Positions 35,620 through 46,963 of a stretch of 64,000 nt of DNA are shown here, piece by piece (the stretch's first letter is position 1; the number at the start of each line of letters is the position of its first letter). The notes below the pieces were generated by a model. That model saw only the letters and a program-made list of their open reading frames with translations, did not search any database and was not told the origin of the DNA. The stretch comes from Darksidea phi. Its lineage: Eukaryota > Ascomycota > Dothideomycetes > Pleosporales > Lentitheciaceae. The stretch spans positions 62,001 to 126,000 of the forward strand of contig JASJFT010000064.1 in assembly GCA_030770425.1 (NCBI GenBank). The letters run 5' to 3'. A program made the translations under genes and the position numbers.

Positions 35620-36180
35620 TCACTCCCGCCTTCGAGGTCCAAAGCAATCGCTAGTTGACCTGATTGGGAGTTGAAGTCGTCTATCAGCTGCTTCTGTCGC
35701 AGAAGGTTTCTCGACTATCTGAGTAATTATCACTTCAATCTTAAGGCTCTGAAACAATGTGGGATAATGCCCCAACACCGTTTGTCGTCTAGGGTCGCGT
35801 GCCAAACCCGATACTGAATTCCTATACGCGCGCTTCGGAACCACCATAGGTCCAGGGCCTTTCCAGGTCCGTAGTAGATGACGGCTGCAAAGCGATCGGC
35901 ATAGCTAAAAATCTCGTCTTTCCATTGCTTGGCCAAGTTGGTAGGCATCGCTGACAAGTACAAAAGACTGGGGTGCAAAGTCTACAAAGCTAAGAGTATC
36001 GTTTGCGAATGGTGAGATGGACATCAGACATATAATGCCATCCCCAACGTGTCGAATTCGGAAACGGCCGGCGAGCGCTCTGAAAGACCAAAGTGTGGTG
36101 GTGGACGATGGCCACCTTTTCGTTTGTTTTAGGCACATGTGTATCGGGCTAGTACACGGCGAGGACTGCGCAGCGCCTCT
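35620..36180 (-). pseudogene. Decayed SNF2-type helicase fragment
   Basis: Minus-strand pieces resemble the N-terminal SNF2 ATPase core. One ORF (35978-35730) reads PTNLAKQWKDEIFSYADRF then AAVIYYG, like motif Ia of SNF2 proteins (Leu-x-x-Gln-Trp-x-x-Glu-Ile). In another frame just downstream come DPRRQTVLGHYPTLFQS, like the following Thr-Val-x-x-x-Tyr-Pro-Thr segment. Upstream (36070-36020), GDGIICLMS may be a ruined Walker A. The frames do not join and no start exists, so it is a relic. Similarity is by eye only. Confidence 0.45.
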
Positions 36181-36427
36181 TTAGAGAATACGAGCAGCAA
36201 CGAAAGCAGCGAAAAGCACAAAGTCTTATAAGTGGTCGTTAATTGTCATATTAGACCCATTTACTACAGGCCATGCGTTCGCCTACGGGCCGCAGGCAAC
36301 GAGGCTTCCGGCCTGCTTTTGCGGCTGCTCGCCGTCATCCAGCCGCTGCTTCCCCACAAGCTGCCTTGAAGCTATCCGCTAAGCCACGCGGTTGATGAAC
36401 CAGGCTCCCAAGCCCGTCTCCTCTCCC
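36181..36427. other. Intergenic
   Basis: Between the relic and the zinc-finger gene stop. Nothing supported. Confidence 0.4.
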
Positions 36428-37383
36428 TCATGTCCGCATAAACTCGCCGTACCGCGGTAATCTCGCCATTTTTTCCTCCGGACTCACGCTCTCATCATAG
36501 AACACCAACTTGATGTTCTTATCCTTCTTGCTCTTCTTCTCCACTGGCGGCTCCACAACGTCCTTGATGAGATCGTCGACCGAGGCAGATATCGCGTCTG
36601 GCGGCGGCGCACCGTTGGTCGGGGGGACAATCCCGGGGCGTTGAGGCAGTCCTGGGTCGCCGGGTATGCTGTCTGGGCGCACGGGAGGGTAGGTGGGAGG
36701 GAAAACGGGAGGAAATGGTTGGTCGAGGAACGGAGGAGGGCCGAAAGGCTGAGTGGCGGGTGGTGTCTATCACATTGATTAGCGATACACGGCGCATACC
36801 AGCTTTGTCCGACTCACAGCCGTCTTCACCTCAGCAGCAGGTGGTGGAAGCACGCCGTTGATCCGATCTTGTCTGTACTTCTCCGCTCTCTTCTCAATCT
36901 CCTCGATCGTCTCATGTACCCGCGCCCGCTTGTTCAGCGGTGCATCGCCGTTCGGAAAGGCGCCCCGCGCCGGATTGCCCGTCAACCGCTGGCGCTCCGC
37001 CTCCTCCGCGAAATGCTTCTGCGTGACTTGCTGGTTGTGCTGGTCGACAATGTCCTCGGGCACGCCTTCCATGCCGAAGATTTCGATTTCGAGGCCCTGG
37101 CGTCCGGGGATGGCATTTTCGACGTGGGTGAGGTTCTCCTTGTGGACCTGGTTCATGTGCACCGAAAGACCTGGGGCTGTCAGTATGTGCGCGTGAGAGG
37201 GGACCGGACTGGCTGGCCTCCAGCGGTGTTGAGACGACGCCCGCAGCGGTCGCATTTGAAGTGCTTTGCTTTCTGGTGGGATATGAGGATCTTGAGGTCG
37301 TCGAAGTCGCGCTCGCAGTAGAAGCACCATGGCCGCTCGAGCTTCTGGTTGAGGTCGGGGTACCTCTTCCTCTTCTTCGTCAT
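36428..37383 (-). CDS. C2H2 zinc-finger protein of the BuGZ/ZNF207 type
   Basis: Likely fungal relative of animal ZNF207/BuGZ, a nuclear, microtubule- and Bub3-associated protein also tied to splicing. Exons 37383-37218, 37170-36818 and 36766-36428 give 285 residues. Two C2H2 fingers sit at the very N-terminus: WCFYCERDFDDLKILISHQKAKH (Cys20, Cys23, His36, His41), then Cys44, Cys47 and His60, His65 after the first intron. The family stretch NAIPGRQGLEIEIFGMEGVP follows. The middle is a charged helix (EEIEKRAEKYRQDRING), and the C-terminal half is Pro-rich, as in BuGZ. The first intron appears to use a GC donor (GAG|GCCAGC); the second is GT-AG. I see no obvious Bub3-binding GLEBS motif. Confidence 0.85.
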
Positions 37384-38458
37384 GGTGGCGTAGGGGCTTG
37401 TCGGTAGGGAGGTGTATGTATAGAAGGGCAAGCGTTGGCTCGAGGGATGTCGCAGGCCGCTGGCGGAGCTGCATGTATGGTGAGCTCGCTGTTTCCCGTG
37501 CCGGACTAGCGCGGCTCGACCTTGGCGTTCATCTTTTCTCCCCACGATTCTTCTGCCCTCACTCCAACCCCATCGCCAGAGTCAAGAGTCACCGCAAATG
37601 AAACGTCTCTCATGTCGAGATTGTGAAGCATGACGGCGTATCCCCCGTAGCAGACGCAACCAGCACGCCAGCCACTTGGTCTCAGACAAAACTCACAAGT
37701 CCCTCGGGAGCATCCTCCGTCGTCGCGTTTTGTGTCGGACGAAGTGTATGCGGCTGCACATCTTTCGTGCATCGTTGCTAGAGTAACTAAAGGTCCTTCA
37801 TAGTTCACGCTTCCTCGCTCTTCCGAGAGATGCTCCCACGAAGAGTGTGACTCCAAGCGCACCTACATTCAGCATTTGAAGCCACTTCCTGGCTGACCTG
37901 CTCGTCCCGTGATGGGTGATATATGTATTGAGAACGCTGCGTGGAAGATGGGCAGTCGCATCGCATTCAACGCGAAGGCTCCATGAATGCGATTCTCACA
38001 CGTTCGACTGTAGGCTGAGATGCCTGGTTGCGCCCTCTGATGGACGCCCTCCAGCCATAGCCTTCCGGGAGGACTGGCATGGCCCAGTCAAGAGAGTCAT
38101 CCAGCCTCACAAGCTGGCGTCACAGCTATACAACGACATAGCATCCATCGCTCTACATAGTACACAGTGCCACACCGACCAGGACGCCGGCAGATAGCGC
38201 TATCGACGGAGGCCGTTCCGCACCGTGCAACGGCTCCTGCGCCTGATTCCCGTCAACTCTCCTGCTCATTCGAGGTTAAACCCCGCTTCATTTCCTTTAA
38301 CCACCTTCCAGATACATAGCGGATAATCATTCGCTTCACAAGGCTGCACTGGCCGCTGCTGCAATGACATTGGCTTCGAGCGACTGCACCAGCTACTTAT
38401 TGTGCCTGGCGTCCCGTGTCCTGGGTCGTGCGCCGTCGTTGCTTGGGCTCTAGCAGCC
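37384..38458. other. Divergent intergenic region
   Basis: Between the starts of the zinc-finger gene and the S28 peptidase. ORFs here are short, out of context shadows. No distinctive element is seen. Confidence 0.5.
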
Positions 38459-40299
38459 ATGCATTTGTTCGCCATCGTTACCGGCGCGCTGCTCTCTCTT
38501 GGAGCAGCTGCTGTCAAGTTCGGGCATCCCACCATTGGCCAATTGAGCGAACAGGTAAGTCATCGCCTTGTAATGTTTCGCGCGCTTTGTATAACAGTGG
38601 TGCAGGTTGAGCAACTGCGAGCGCATCGGTTGCATGCGAAGCGCGATGTAGACCTAGAGACTCTCTATCCTGCATACAATCTCTCCACTCCCATCGACTT
38701 CTTCCCGCACGAGGCACGGTACGAGCCCCACTTGAATGGTACCTTCAACCTGCGATACTGGTTCGATGCCCAGTATTACAAGCCGGGCGGTCCCATCTTC
38801 GTGTTGCTTTCTGGCGAGACTTCGGGTGTTAACCGTCTGCCCTTCCTGCAAAAGGGCATCGTCAACCAAGTGGCGAAAGCTACGAATGGCATCGGCGTCA
38901 TTCTAGAGCACCGATACTATGGCACTTCCCACATCTTTTCAAATGTGTCGATTGAGAACCTGCGCTTCCTCTCGACCGAGCAGGCTCTCGCCGAGATCAA
39001 TTACTTCGCCAAGAACGTCAAGTTTGAGGGCATCGATGCAGACTTGACTGCCCCCAACACCCCCTGGATCGTCTATGGAGGATCTTACGCGGGTGTGCAA
39101 GCAGCCTTCGTGCGCGTTACGTACCCAGAAACCTTTTGGGGAGCCATCTCGTCTTCAGGTCCTACGGTTGCCGTCTATGACTACTGGGAGTACTTCGAGC
39201 CCATCAGACTATTCGGTCCCCCCGATTGCATCAAAGCCCAGCAAACGCTGATTGACGTCGTTGACGGTATTCTCATGAATCAGGAAAATGCGGATAAGGT
39301 CAAACCGCTGAAGGAGGCTTTCGGTTTGGGACAAATCACCGACAACCGCGATTTCGCCAACGTTCTTACTGGAATTTACGGCTGGCAGAGCACAAAGTAA
39401 GTATACAAGAACTGCACGGGACTTTAGTCTAGACTAACACCGCTAGTTGGGATCCCGCCATTAATTCGCCGAGCTTCCATGAGTAAGTGCTACCTTGCCG
39501 AATTGCGTGCGCCGAGCTAACACATACTAGCTACTGCGGCAACCTCAGTGGGTCACTCAATTTCCCCGAGCTCGAAAACAAGAGACCAGTTGTCAAGGAC
39601 CTTGCTGCAGCCGCTGGCTACGAAGAGAACATCGCCGTCGAGGACACTATTCTAAACGCTATTGGTTACTACACCGACACATCAGTTTCCTCATGGAAGG
39701 AATCGAACAGGACCCAAGATTCGTATTTCACGCAGCTCAACGACACCTACTGGCAACAGACCGATCTCGATGCAGCCGAGACCTGGAGGAGTTGGTCCTG
39801 GCAGGTGTGCACCGAGTGGGGTTTCATTCAAACCGGCAACACGCCACCCGAGATTAAACCCTTAATCTCTCGTACTCTAGACTTGGAGTATCTCACATAC
39901 TTCTGCAGAGTGGGATTCAACATCACAACCGAGCCGGACGTCTGGCAAATCAACAAGTACGGTAACTATAGTATCGAGTACGAACGCCTAGCCATCATCG
40001 GAGGCAATGCGGACCCTTGGAAAATGGCATCCCCTCTCGCGTTTGGACCGCAAGTGAGGAACTCGACGACTGAGAAGCCGTGGCTGGAGATTGCGCATGG
40101 TGTGCATCACTGGGAGGAGAACGGTATATTCCCAAACGAGACGACACCAGAACTGCCGCCACCACAGGTGGTGTATGCTCAGCAGTTCTTGAAGAACTTC
40201 GTGATTGATTGGTTGAAAGGTATGCCCTTTTTATTATGATGTTAGAACCAAAGCTGAGAATAAACAGAATTCAATGCTGGCGAGCACTATGAGCTCTAG
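38459..40299 (+). CDS. Secreted serine peptidase, family S28 (prolyl carboxypeptidase type)
   Basis: Exons 38459-38554, 38606-39396, 39447-39482, 39531-40219 and 40268-40299 give 547 residues. Signal peptide: MHLFAIVTGALLSLGAAAV. The S28 alpha/beta-hydrolase core shows WFDAQYYKPGGPIFVLLSGE, ILEHRYYGTS, and the nucleophile elbow GGSYAG (Ser192). The acid is probably the Asp in GGNADPW (about residue 469) and the base a His in AHGVHHWEENG (about residue 500). Many Asn-x-Ser/Thr sites fit secretion. S28 enzymes cleave after proline and work in acid conditions. Intron 1 is 51 bases and open in frame. The last exon is only 32 bases, ending HYEL. It converges on the NIS1-like gene with 177 bases between stops. 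Confidence 0.92.
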
Positions 40300-40476
40300 C
40301 GGAGGCAGCAGCATAGCCCAATATATGTGCGATAGAGACTACGCAAGCGCACACATAGCACCACCTTTAGCGTAATCTATAATGCCATTTGATTATCATT
40401 AATATGGAGCGCAATGCGTCACAAATCTTTAGCATTGCGAGCTTCTGTCCCTACATTCTCCACCTCATCCTCGCAT

Positions 40477-40932
40477 CTAGCCGTACGCCGTAAACGAGGT
40501 AAAGCTCTCACTCCTCACAGTCTCCTTACTAACCTCCTCCCCAACCGTAACCGTAACATTAAAAAGCGTCGTAGTCGGCATACTACTCGCACCATACAAG
40601 CTAAACAAGCTCACACCCAACACATACTCGTTCCCAACCGTCAACCCAGTAGGCGCTGGAACCTCAATCGGGACGTTTTTGAGCTGGTTGGACTTTGAAG
40701 GGCCGAGATAGGCAGAGCCAGATGACGACCCAAGGGAGCCGTAGAAGCCGGGTGTTGGGGCGTAGGCCCAAGCGACGGCGACGTCGGCGACGCTTTGGAT
40801 GTAGTTCTCAGTGATAAGGTTGAGTGTGTAGTTTTCGGATGTGGAGATTGTGGAAGGGGCGCTGATGCCGGTCAGGCGGGCGCTGGAGAGGGCAGCGGCG
40901 GAGAGGCCGGCGAAGAGGGTCGAGGGGCGCAT
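40477..40932 (-). CDS. NIS1-like secreted effector candidate
   Basis: Single exon, 151 residues, signal peptide 1-18 (MRPSTLFAGLSAAALSSA). The mature part begins RLTGISAPSTIS and carries ENYIQSVADVAVAWAY, SAYLGPSKSN, SLFSLYGASS and LFNVTVTVG in the order I associate with the NIS1 family. Those are small secreted proteins widespread in ascomycetes; in Colletotrichum, NIS1 induces plant cell death and interferes with pattern-triggered immune kinases. There are no cysteines, so no disulfides. The fold is probably beta-rich. Assignment is by recalled motif pattern; the role here is inference. The gene lies tail-to-tail with the S28 peptidase. Confidence 0.65.
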   Translation of the reverse strand: MRPSTLFAGLSAAALSSARLTGISAPSTISTSENYTLNLITENYIQSVADVAVAWAYAPTPGFYGSLGSSSGSAYLGPSKSNQLKNVPIEVPAPTGLTVGNEYVLGVSLFSLYGASSMPTTTLFNVTVTVGEEVSKETVRSESFTSFTAYG

Positions 40933-42231
40933 CTTGGATTCGGTAGTATTTGATTCAGGTGATGAAGTGTGATCGTATGGCTCTTAGGGGACGCTGTAGT
41001 TGAAGAATATTGTGACGGAGAAACAACTTTGCTAGTGAGCAGATGCTAATATATTTCCCTCGATGGAGGTGGATTTGTTTTTATACCCAAATCCGAAAGA
41101 GAAAATATCATCCCTTTCTTTCGTCATATCTCCTCACACCGTCCAAGCGCTACTGTCGACCCACTTATGCACGCCCACAATAACCCTACCCAGCACAATA
41201 CTGGGATAGGCAAATGCCTGCAAAAGAGGCTCCTAGCCGAGCCATTGCGTAAAGGATCGACCGACTAAGCTTTGTTAGTAAGGTTCAGCTCGGTCATAGG
41301 TCCCGGGAACAGGCGGAGCAATTGGAAAAACATGGAAATGGCAATGGTACGGTGACATTATCGAAAAACGTTGATCCTGGATGGCCTGGTGGCGGCGGGC
41401 GTCAGCGGAAGTGCTAATCTCCCGGCGCGCCCTGGCCGAGCACAGCACGCGGAGAAAGACGTGCGTAATGACACGAATTCTCCTTGCGGGGGATTGTAGC
41501 CGAGGGCTTCGTATGCACTCCCGACACGAATGAAAATACAGCCGATGGATTGGTGGTTGATTGAAGAGTTGTGAGGATTGTTTCTCTTCCCCTCAGTAGT
41601 GTATGCAGATGCTCGCCTTACAAAACACCATTGGAATCCATGTGAGGCCATCGGTTGTGGCAGTACATCACAAAAGCGCGTGACCACCACTAACGTATGA
41701 GCGTCATTGCGTCATATATTACGGTAAGCATGCGTGACTGTGCAATGTGCGGAGTGAGTTGTACGCGGTGCTTGTAGCTATTTTTGGGTGGCACGGGTGG
41801 CCGACGTTGTGTCTTGGAATCCGAGCGCTTTACCTTTAGGGGAGAACATTCATTAGGGAGTAACCTAACTATTTTCATAGCAAGTGGAAGGCTTGGTTTC
41901 ACCAGGAGGCTAAATATGTGTTAGTCTGATGCTTAAATCATTGTGGACTGCATCTGCGAAATGTTGGGTAGCATTCGGCATTGGCGAACACACCATACAC
42001 AGCTGAGCCAGTTACTTTCTCGAAGCCCAATCACTACGTGTCATGGAGGAATGGGGGCGGGGTTAGCAAGACATTTTCGCAGCCGAATTGCTACTTCTCA
42101 TCGCCTTCGTATTGGTTGTTAACATACCATTGGTGGTCATGCTTCTGAGCGTAGCCCTAACATATTTCTTCAAAGCTTTCTTGTCCAGTCCAACTTTCAT
42201 TGCCACAGGAACCCGTTCTCTTGGCTCATTC
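40933..42231. other. Intergenic region
   Basis: About 1.3 kb upstream of the NIS1-like gene. Short minus-strand ORFs (41358-41690, 41690-41902) have no recognisable features. No gene called. Confidence 0.45.
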
Positions 42232-43431
42232 TCAAGGAACAAGACACTCCAGCAACGCCTCACTCCACCTGGCTCTCTCCGCGCCCGAACTTCCACTGGC
42301 CGTCCTCGACGTCGTTCCACTGTCCCTTCTCTTCTCTTTGCTCCAATCTCTGTATCTGATACCCATATCCATTCCCATTCTCCTTTCCTCCTCAACACCG
42401 GTGCTGAACGCCGGTGAACTCTGCGGTTGATTATAAGACACAAACCGGGAGTTAGGCAGAGAGCACCCGATGGTGTGCCTTGCCGCCTTCTCATTCTCCC
42501 CCATGATGTCATCATATTCCGACAGAGAAGATCCACCCCATCCAACGCGAACTCTACAGTACTCTTCCAAGCGAGATGCAAAATGCCAGAGATGTAGTCC
42601 CAACAACACCGTGCAAACCGCGATGTCGAAGCCTCCCGAGACTTGTATATCGATATTGATTCTAATACACCTCTGCTTGACCGTGAGCTTCGTATGTAAG
42701 GGATCGATATCGTCGAGCATATCCTCCGGATGGTATTGACAAGCGCGCATGTTGGAGGGAAGGGAGGTGAAGAAGCTGGCGATATGCAAAGCCAGGAGAC
42801 CGATGATTAAGGCGTCATAGGCTGTTTGCAGAAAGAACTTTTCGCTGGGGCTAAGTGTTGAGGAGTGCAAGGGGTGGTATGTGTGTGGCGGCCTGCTTGT
42901 GAGTCGTTCTAGTTGTGGCCGAGGACAGCGGGTCGACAGGACGGATCGTCCGGGAGTTAGAGCGTCGATCGAGAAGTGTCGGCGCCGGCCGTCGTTGTCG
43001 TGGGATGTAGCAGAAGTAGACTGCCTGGCGTTTGCGTTGCTCTTCGATAGGTGTGCCTTCACAGCTCCCGGAATAGGAATCGTACCATCCTCTCCTCTAT
43101 CATACAGACAGCTGTGGTAATAGTCCAGCGCAAGCAGTGCGAGTACGCAATCGATCAGTATCTACACGACATGCATGAGCATATCCATCGTAACTATCAA
43201 CCGCTGGTGACTCACCGCAGCAAACAATATCCCCCAAAGTGCGCCCTTCCCGCCCGCAAACTGCTGCTTCAGGAAGTCCTTCTCCCACTCCCTCGGCATC
43301 CCGTAGTCATCGATCAAATGGGCTGTCGAGATATGCCACAACAGCATGAGCAAAACAAGGAGCGATGCGATGATAGTGAGACCGTAAGTGATAATGTGTA
43401 TTTCAAGACTAAATGCTTGGCCGGCGGACAT
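42232..43431 (-). CDS. Four-pass membrane protein, unrecognised
   Basis: Exons 43431-43216 and 43161-42232 give 381 residues from the only in-frame ATG (MSAGQAF). The frame stays open, without Met, for about 170 bases upstream, so an earlier exon may hold the true start. Hydrophobic segments: HIITYGLTIIASLLVLLMLLW, then GILFAAILIDCVLALLAL across the intron, DALIIGLLALHIASFF and IAVCTVLLGLHLWHFA. Between the second and third is a polar loop rich in Ser, Arg and His. The C-terminal ~100 residues are soluble and rich in Ser/Arg/Glu. No catalytic motif or known family seen. The intron is GT-AG, 54 bases. Confidence 0.65.
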
Positions 43432-44472
43432 GCTTGCCTGAGTGGCCGGCGATGTAATCGAAAGGTTATTGTCGCGAGCGATAGAAGTGAGGATGATTGG
43501 AAAGATAAGTGAATAATGCGATAGAAGGTCTGCACCGCTCCTGCTGTATCTAGTCAGCTGTAGTTGCGCTTGGTAGACCCCAGCTCTTGAGCTTTTTTCT
43601 GCATTCACACAACTTGAAGACTAGCTTTTAAAGACACTAACAATGTGTGGGAAACGCTACGTGGTTGGACAGACTTCTTTTAACGCAGCTAACCCTCTAT
43701 CAAGAAGCCATTCTACCTTTACAGGAGCTACCATGTTATCATCCCAGCTCCCTGCCCGAAGCTATCATCTCTCATCCACTCATCATTTGGACACTAACAT
43801 CAGCCCTCTTACCTCCCATGTACAACAAGAAAAAAAAGAACAAATTACAGATCATGTGAAGAACAATACTTGAAGTAGGAAGTCTCCTATTTGCAGCAGA
43901 CACCATGCCAAAAAGATAGTATGGTCGAACTGGGAAGAGGTAATCGTGCCAAACAGTACCCAGAGAAGAAAAGGAAATGACCGGAGCTCGGGGTATAGAA
44001 AGCATCCTAGCTCTAGAAACGCCGAAGATGAAAAACTATAGGCCAGACTGGCGGGGACAGCTAAAGGCGGGTCCTGATGGTGGTAGTATGTCCAACCCTT
44101 AGGGCATTTCGTCCTGATGTGCTCAACCTCCATTACGGACGTGGGTCATGAAGTCGTCGTTGAAACCAAACTCCTCGAAGAAATCCATGGAATCAGCTCT
44201 TTGATCCGAGTTCCCTAAAGGCATTCCGTGAGTTGACTTCCCAGCGTAAACGACTTGACACAGGCTCATCAGGTCCGCTTCTTGGTCCAGGTTCATTAAA
44301 TTTGATCCTTGCTTTGTATCCATATAATCTATTCCTTGGTCCAAGCCTGGCTAAGAGTTGAAATCATGGGAAAAGGGTCCGCCACCGTAATGGTGATTGT
44401 TCCTAAAGAGAACTCGAATCAGTACATGATATTGAGATTAAGGGGAGGCTTTCTTTGGCGCGCTTGAACTAA
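43432..44472. other. Region between membrane protein and regulator, with coding-like remnant
   Basis: Minus-strand 44402-44123 reads as coding in one frame but for a single TAG at 44351-44353: NNHHYGGGPFSHDFNS, stop, PGLDQGIDYMDTKQGS, ending MDFFEEFGFNDDFMTHV. The acidic, Gln/Asn-rich composition suits a regulator's C-terminus. I could not splice it to the upstream gene in phase. The rest of the interval shows nothing. Confidence 0.35.
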
Positions 44473-46963
44473 TCATTGCGGACGATGGGCTCTAAATGGA
44501 GACACATTTGAGTGTTGCAAGGCTGTATTCACATACCAATCACCCTGTGTTTCTAGCATCCAGCTGACAGAATCGAAGAACTCGTAGCTGTTTGCACTGG
44601 CCATTTCGTTTGGTAGCTGCAACGGCATGCTCAACGTGTTGAGGTGAGGATTGAAATTGGGTAGGCTATGCGTCGGATTCTCGACGATGCCCGGGGGCGG
44701 CGTTGAGTTTGACGAACTGTCCGGATTGGTGGGGTTGTCCCGCACAGTGATATCGAGCTGATCTCCCGAACCGCCGACCTGTGATTCGCGCCAACGCCAT
44801 ACACAGTCGAAGACAACGCTCATACTCATGCGGCTACGAATGATGAGACCTAGAGGGTCCTCAAGCATACCAGAACTTTCCCTTCGATGGCCATGCTGCT
44901 GTTGGACCTGCGGCGCCGTCACATTGCTGTTGAACATATTCGCTGTTGCTGGAGTAGTGACTACAGGCGACTGCGACATGCTGTGCAAGCTGCGACCCCG
45001 AGAACTCTCCTTCCAGAGTTGAGCCAGGACCTCTGCAAAGCGATCACTCAGGTCATTTGTCTCGACCTTTGACTTTCTCAGGGCCTCGACAGTCTGTAAA
45101 ACGAACGTGCGACCTTGTTCCGCAGGTAATCTCGCGGCGAAATCGGAGTTGAAAAGCTTGAGCAAGGCAAAGCCAGCCGCTAGCGCCATTTGTAAGATGT
45201 GGTATGGTGCGTATATCAACTTGCCCTCCCTCTGAAGGTTAAAGACACGATCGAGGAAGCCGGTGGACGCGTAATACAGGGCAACTAGATCGTCTCGGCG
45301 CTCGAGGCGGGCTTCCCGGTTGAAGAAAGAGTAAAGATGCAAGTGCAGTGATACCGCGCAATGATGGAGTTCCTCGAGTGCTAGTACGGAGTCAGCCTAT
45401 TGGACGGAGCTATAATGTAACCTGAAGGCAAAAGTGGCATAGAGCTGCGCAAAAGTCTCGATCGTGATTCCAAACCCACCTTTGTCAACGCCATCGAGGG
45501 CTCCCCGCTCTTCTTTCAAGCGATCTGCCTCTAGATGCATGTACGTGGTTGCGGCACCTTCAGAGAAGCGATAGCTATTTGTCGAATACAACAACTTGTT
45601 AATGCGGCTGGCGGCCATCTCCTGTCGCAATCGCACGAACAGGTTCGGGGGAAGGATGCGCATATGCTCTTCGTCATCCATCTTGAAATCCAATGTTGAA
45701 TCGTAAAGAGTAATGGAAGGCAGTCCATGGCCCGTGGCAACTCTGCTACATTGTTAATATCTTGCTCGCAAGAAGGGTGCAGAGAGAAAGCCTACGTCTG
45801 TGCTACGACATTGCACACAGCCCATGTCCGCAACCTGTCATGGATGTCCTCTTCCTGCAGCCGCACCTTCTTTCTTGAAAAGTCTTGAGGATGGGTTGGT
45901 TGGTGCAGACCAATCTGGATAGCAATTTGCATCATGACGCCGCAGAGCATGAAGGTAGGATCCATGACTGTTCTATGCTGAGGGAGCGGCCAGTAGCAGA
46001 GCAAGCACAGCGCCTTGACGACATGGTGGTTCGTTTGGCCCTTTATCGTCTGCCATATCAAGTTTGTCAAGGGCTCCTTCAAGCGCTTCAGCAGCCCAGC
46101 GTCGCGGTCATAGTGCCGGGCGGCAACACTGATTATGGCCCAGAACAGCAGCTTGTTATCTTTTGCAAAGACTTCGTCGGGCGAACGCGTGGGGTCGAGG
46201 AAGGGCAGAAAGGGATGGTATCGCTCGAAGAACTCGGTGAACATCTCAGTGACCTGCGAAGGTGGAAGGCGCACACCGTCCAAGGAGTGCATCATTGGCG
46301 ATCCGCTGCGCAATTCCAGCAACGATGTCGCAGCCGTCTGCTGGTTGTGCGACTGCAGGAAGGCATCGTCCTCCTGCGTATGGATAGGGCCCGGCGCGAA
46401 GGGACGGCTCTCTGAGGTGGGCTGTGGGGCGTGGATTACAGGCTGCTGGTGTGGCAGCATTCCTCGGCCCTCATACATGGCGAGACGCTCCCGCAGCTGC
46501 TCCATCTCCCTCTCCATCTCGGCGTTGCGCGTGCGCTTCCCGATGCGCTTGAAGTTGGGCTCGATAATGCACTTGAAGCCGTGCTTGTTGCATCGACTGC
46601 AGCTCACGAAGGGGTCTTGCTGGACATTGCACTTGAGCTGGGGGAGGGAGCGTCAGCAGCGATCGAAAGCAGCCCCGATGCGCACTCGGTGTGTGATTGT
46701 ACAAGCCCTTGGGCCATGGGGCTGGCCGGTCCACGTACCTTTTGCTGCCGGCATTCGTTGCACGCGCGCTTCACCACGGCATGTCGCCTGCTTGTATGGC
46801 CGCGCCCCCCCGTCGCGCTCTCGTCGAGCTCCTCATCGTCGCTCGAAGCCGGTCTCTTGATGGTTTGCGAGCGCACGCTGGTCGGACTGGTCACGTACGA
46901 GAGGGGCTGGCTCCCTTGCGTGGTCCCGTTGCCCGGCGTCTTGGGCGGCGAGGTTGCGGACAT
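44473..46963 (-). CDS. Zn(II)2Cys6 transcription factor (Leu3/War1-like DNA-binding domain)
   Basis: Fungal binuclear-cluster regulator. Exons 46963-46739, 46637-45796, 45745-45480 and 45380-44473 give 746 residues. The zinc cluster is Cys68, 71, 78, 88, 91 and 98 (CNECRQQK, intron, LKC, then CSRCNKHGFKC), followed by basic FKRIGKRTRN and a coiled coil (EMEREMEQLRERL) for dimerisation. This arrangement resembles Leu3 and War1 proteins. The middle region (FFERYHPFLPFLDP; LLFWAIISVAARH; DRLRTWAVCNVVAQT) is the fungal-specific transcription-factor domain. Introns are 101, 50 and 99 bases; the last removes an in-frame TAG at 45397-45399. The target genes are unknown; the divergent neighbour is 740 bases away and ribosomal. 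Coding-like acidic sequence continues past the stop. Confidence 0.82.

Noticed and set aside
45381..45479. In-frame TAG at 45397-45399 in the Zn2Cys6 gene, first read as a nonsense mutation
   Set aside because: A 99-base intron with donor GTGGGT, branch CTGAC and acceptor CTAG removes it in phase 1 and joins two good coding stretches.
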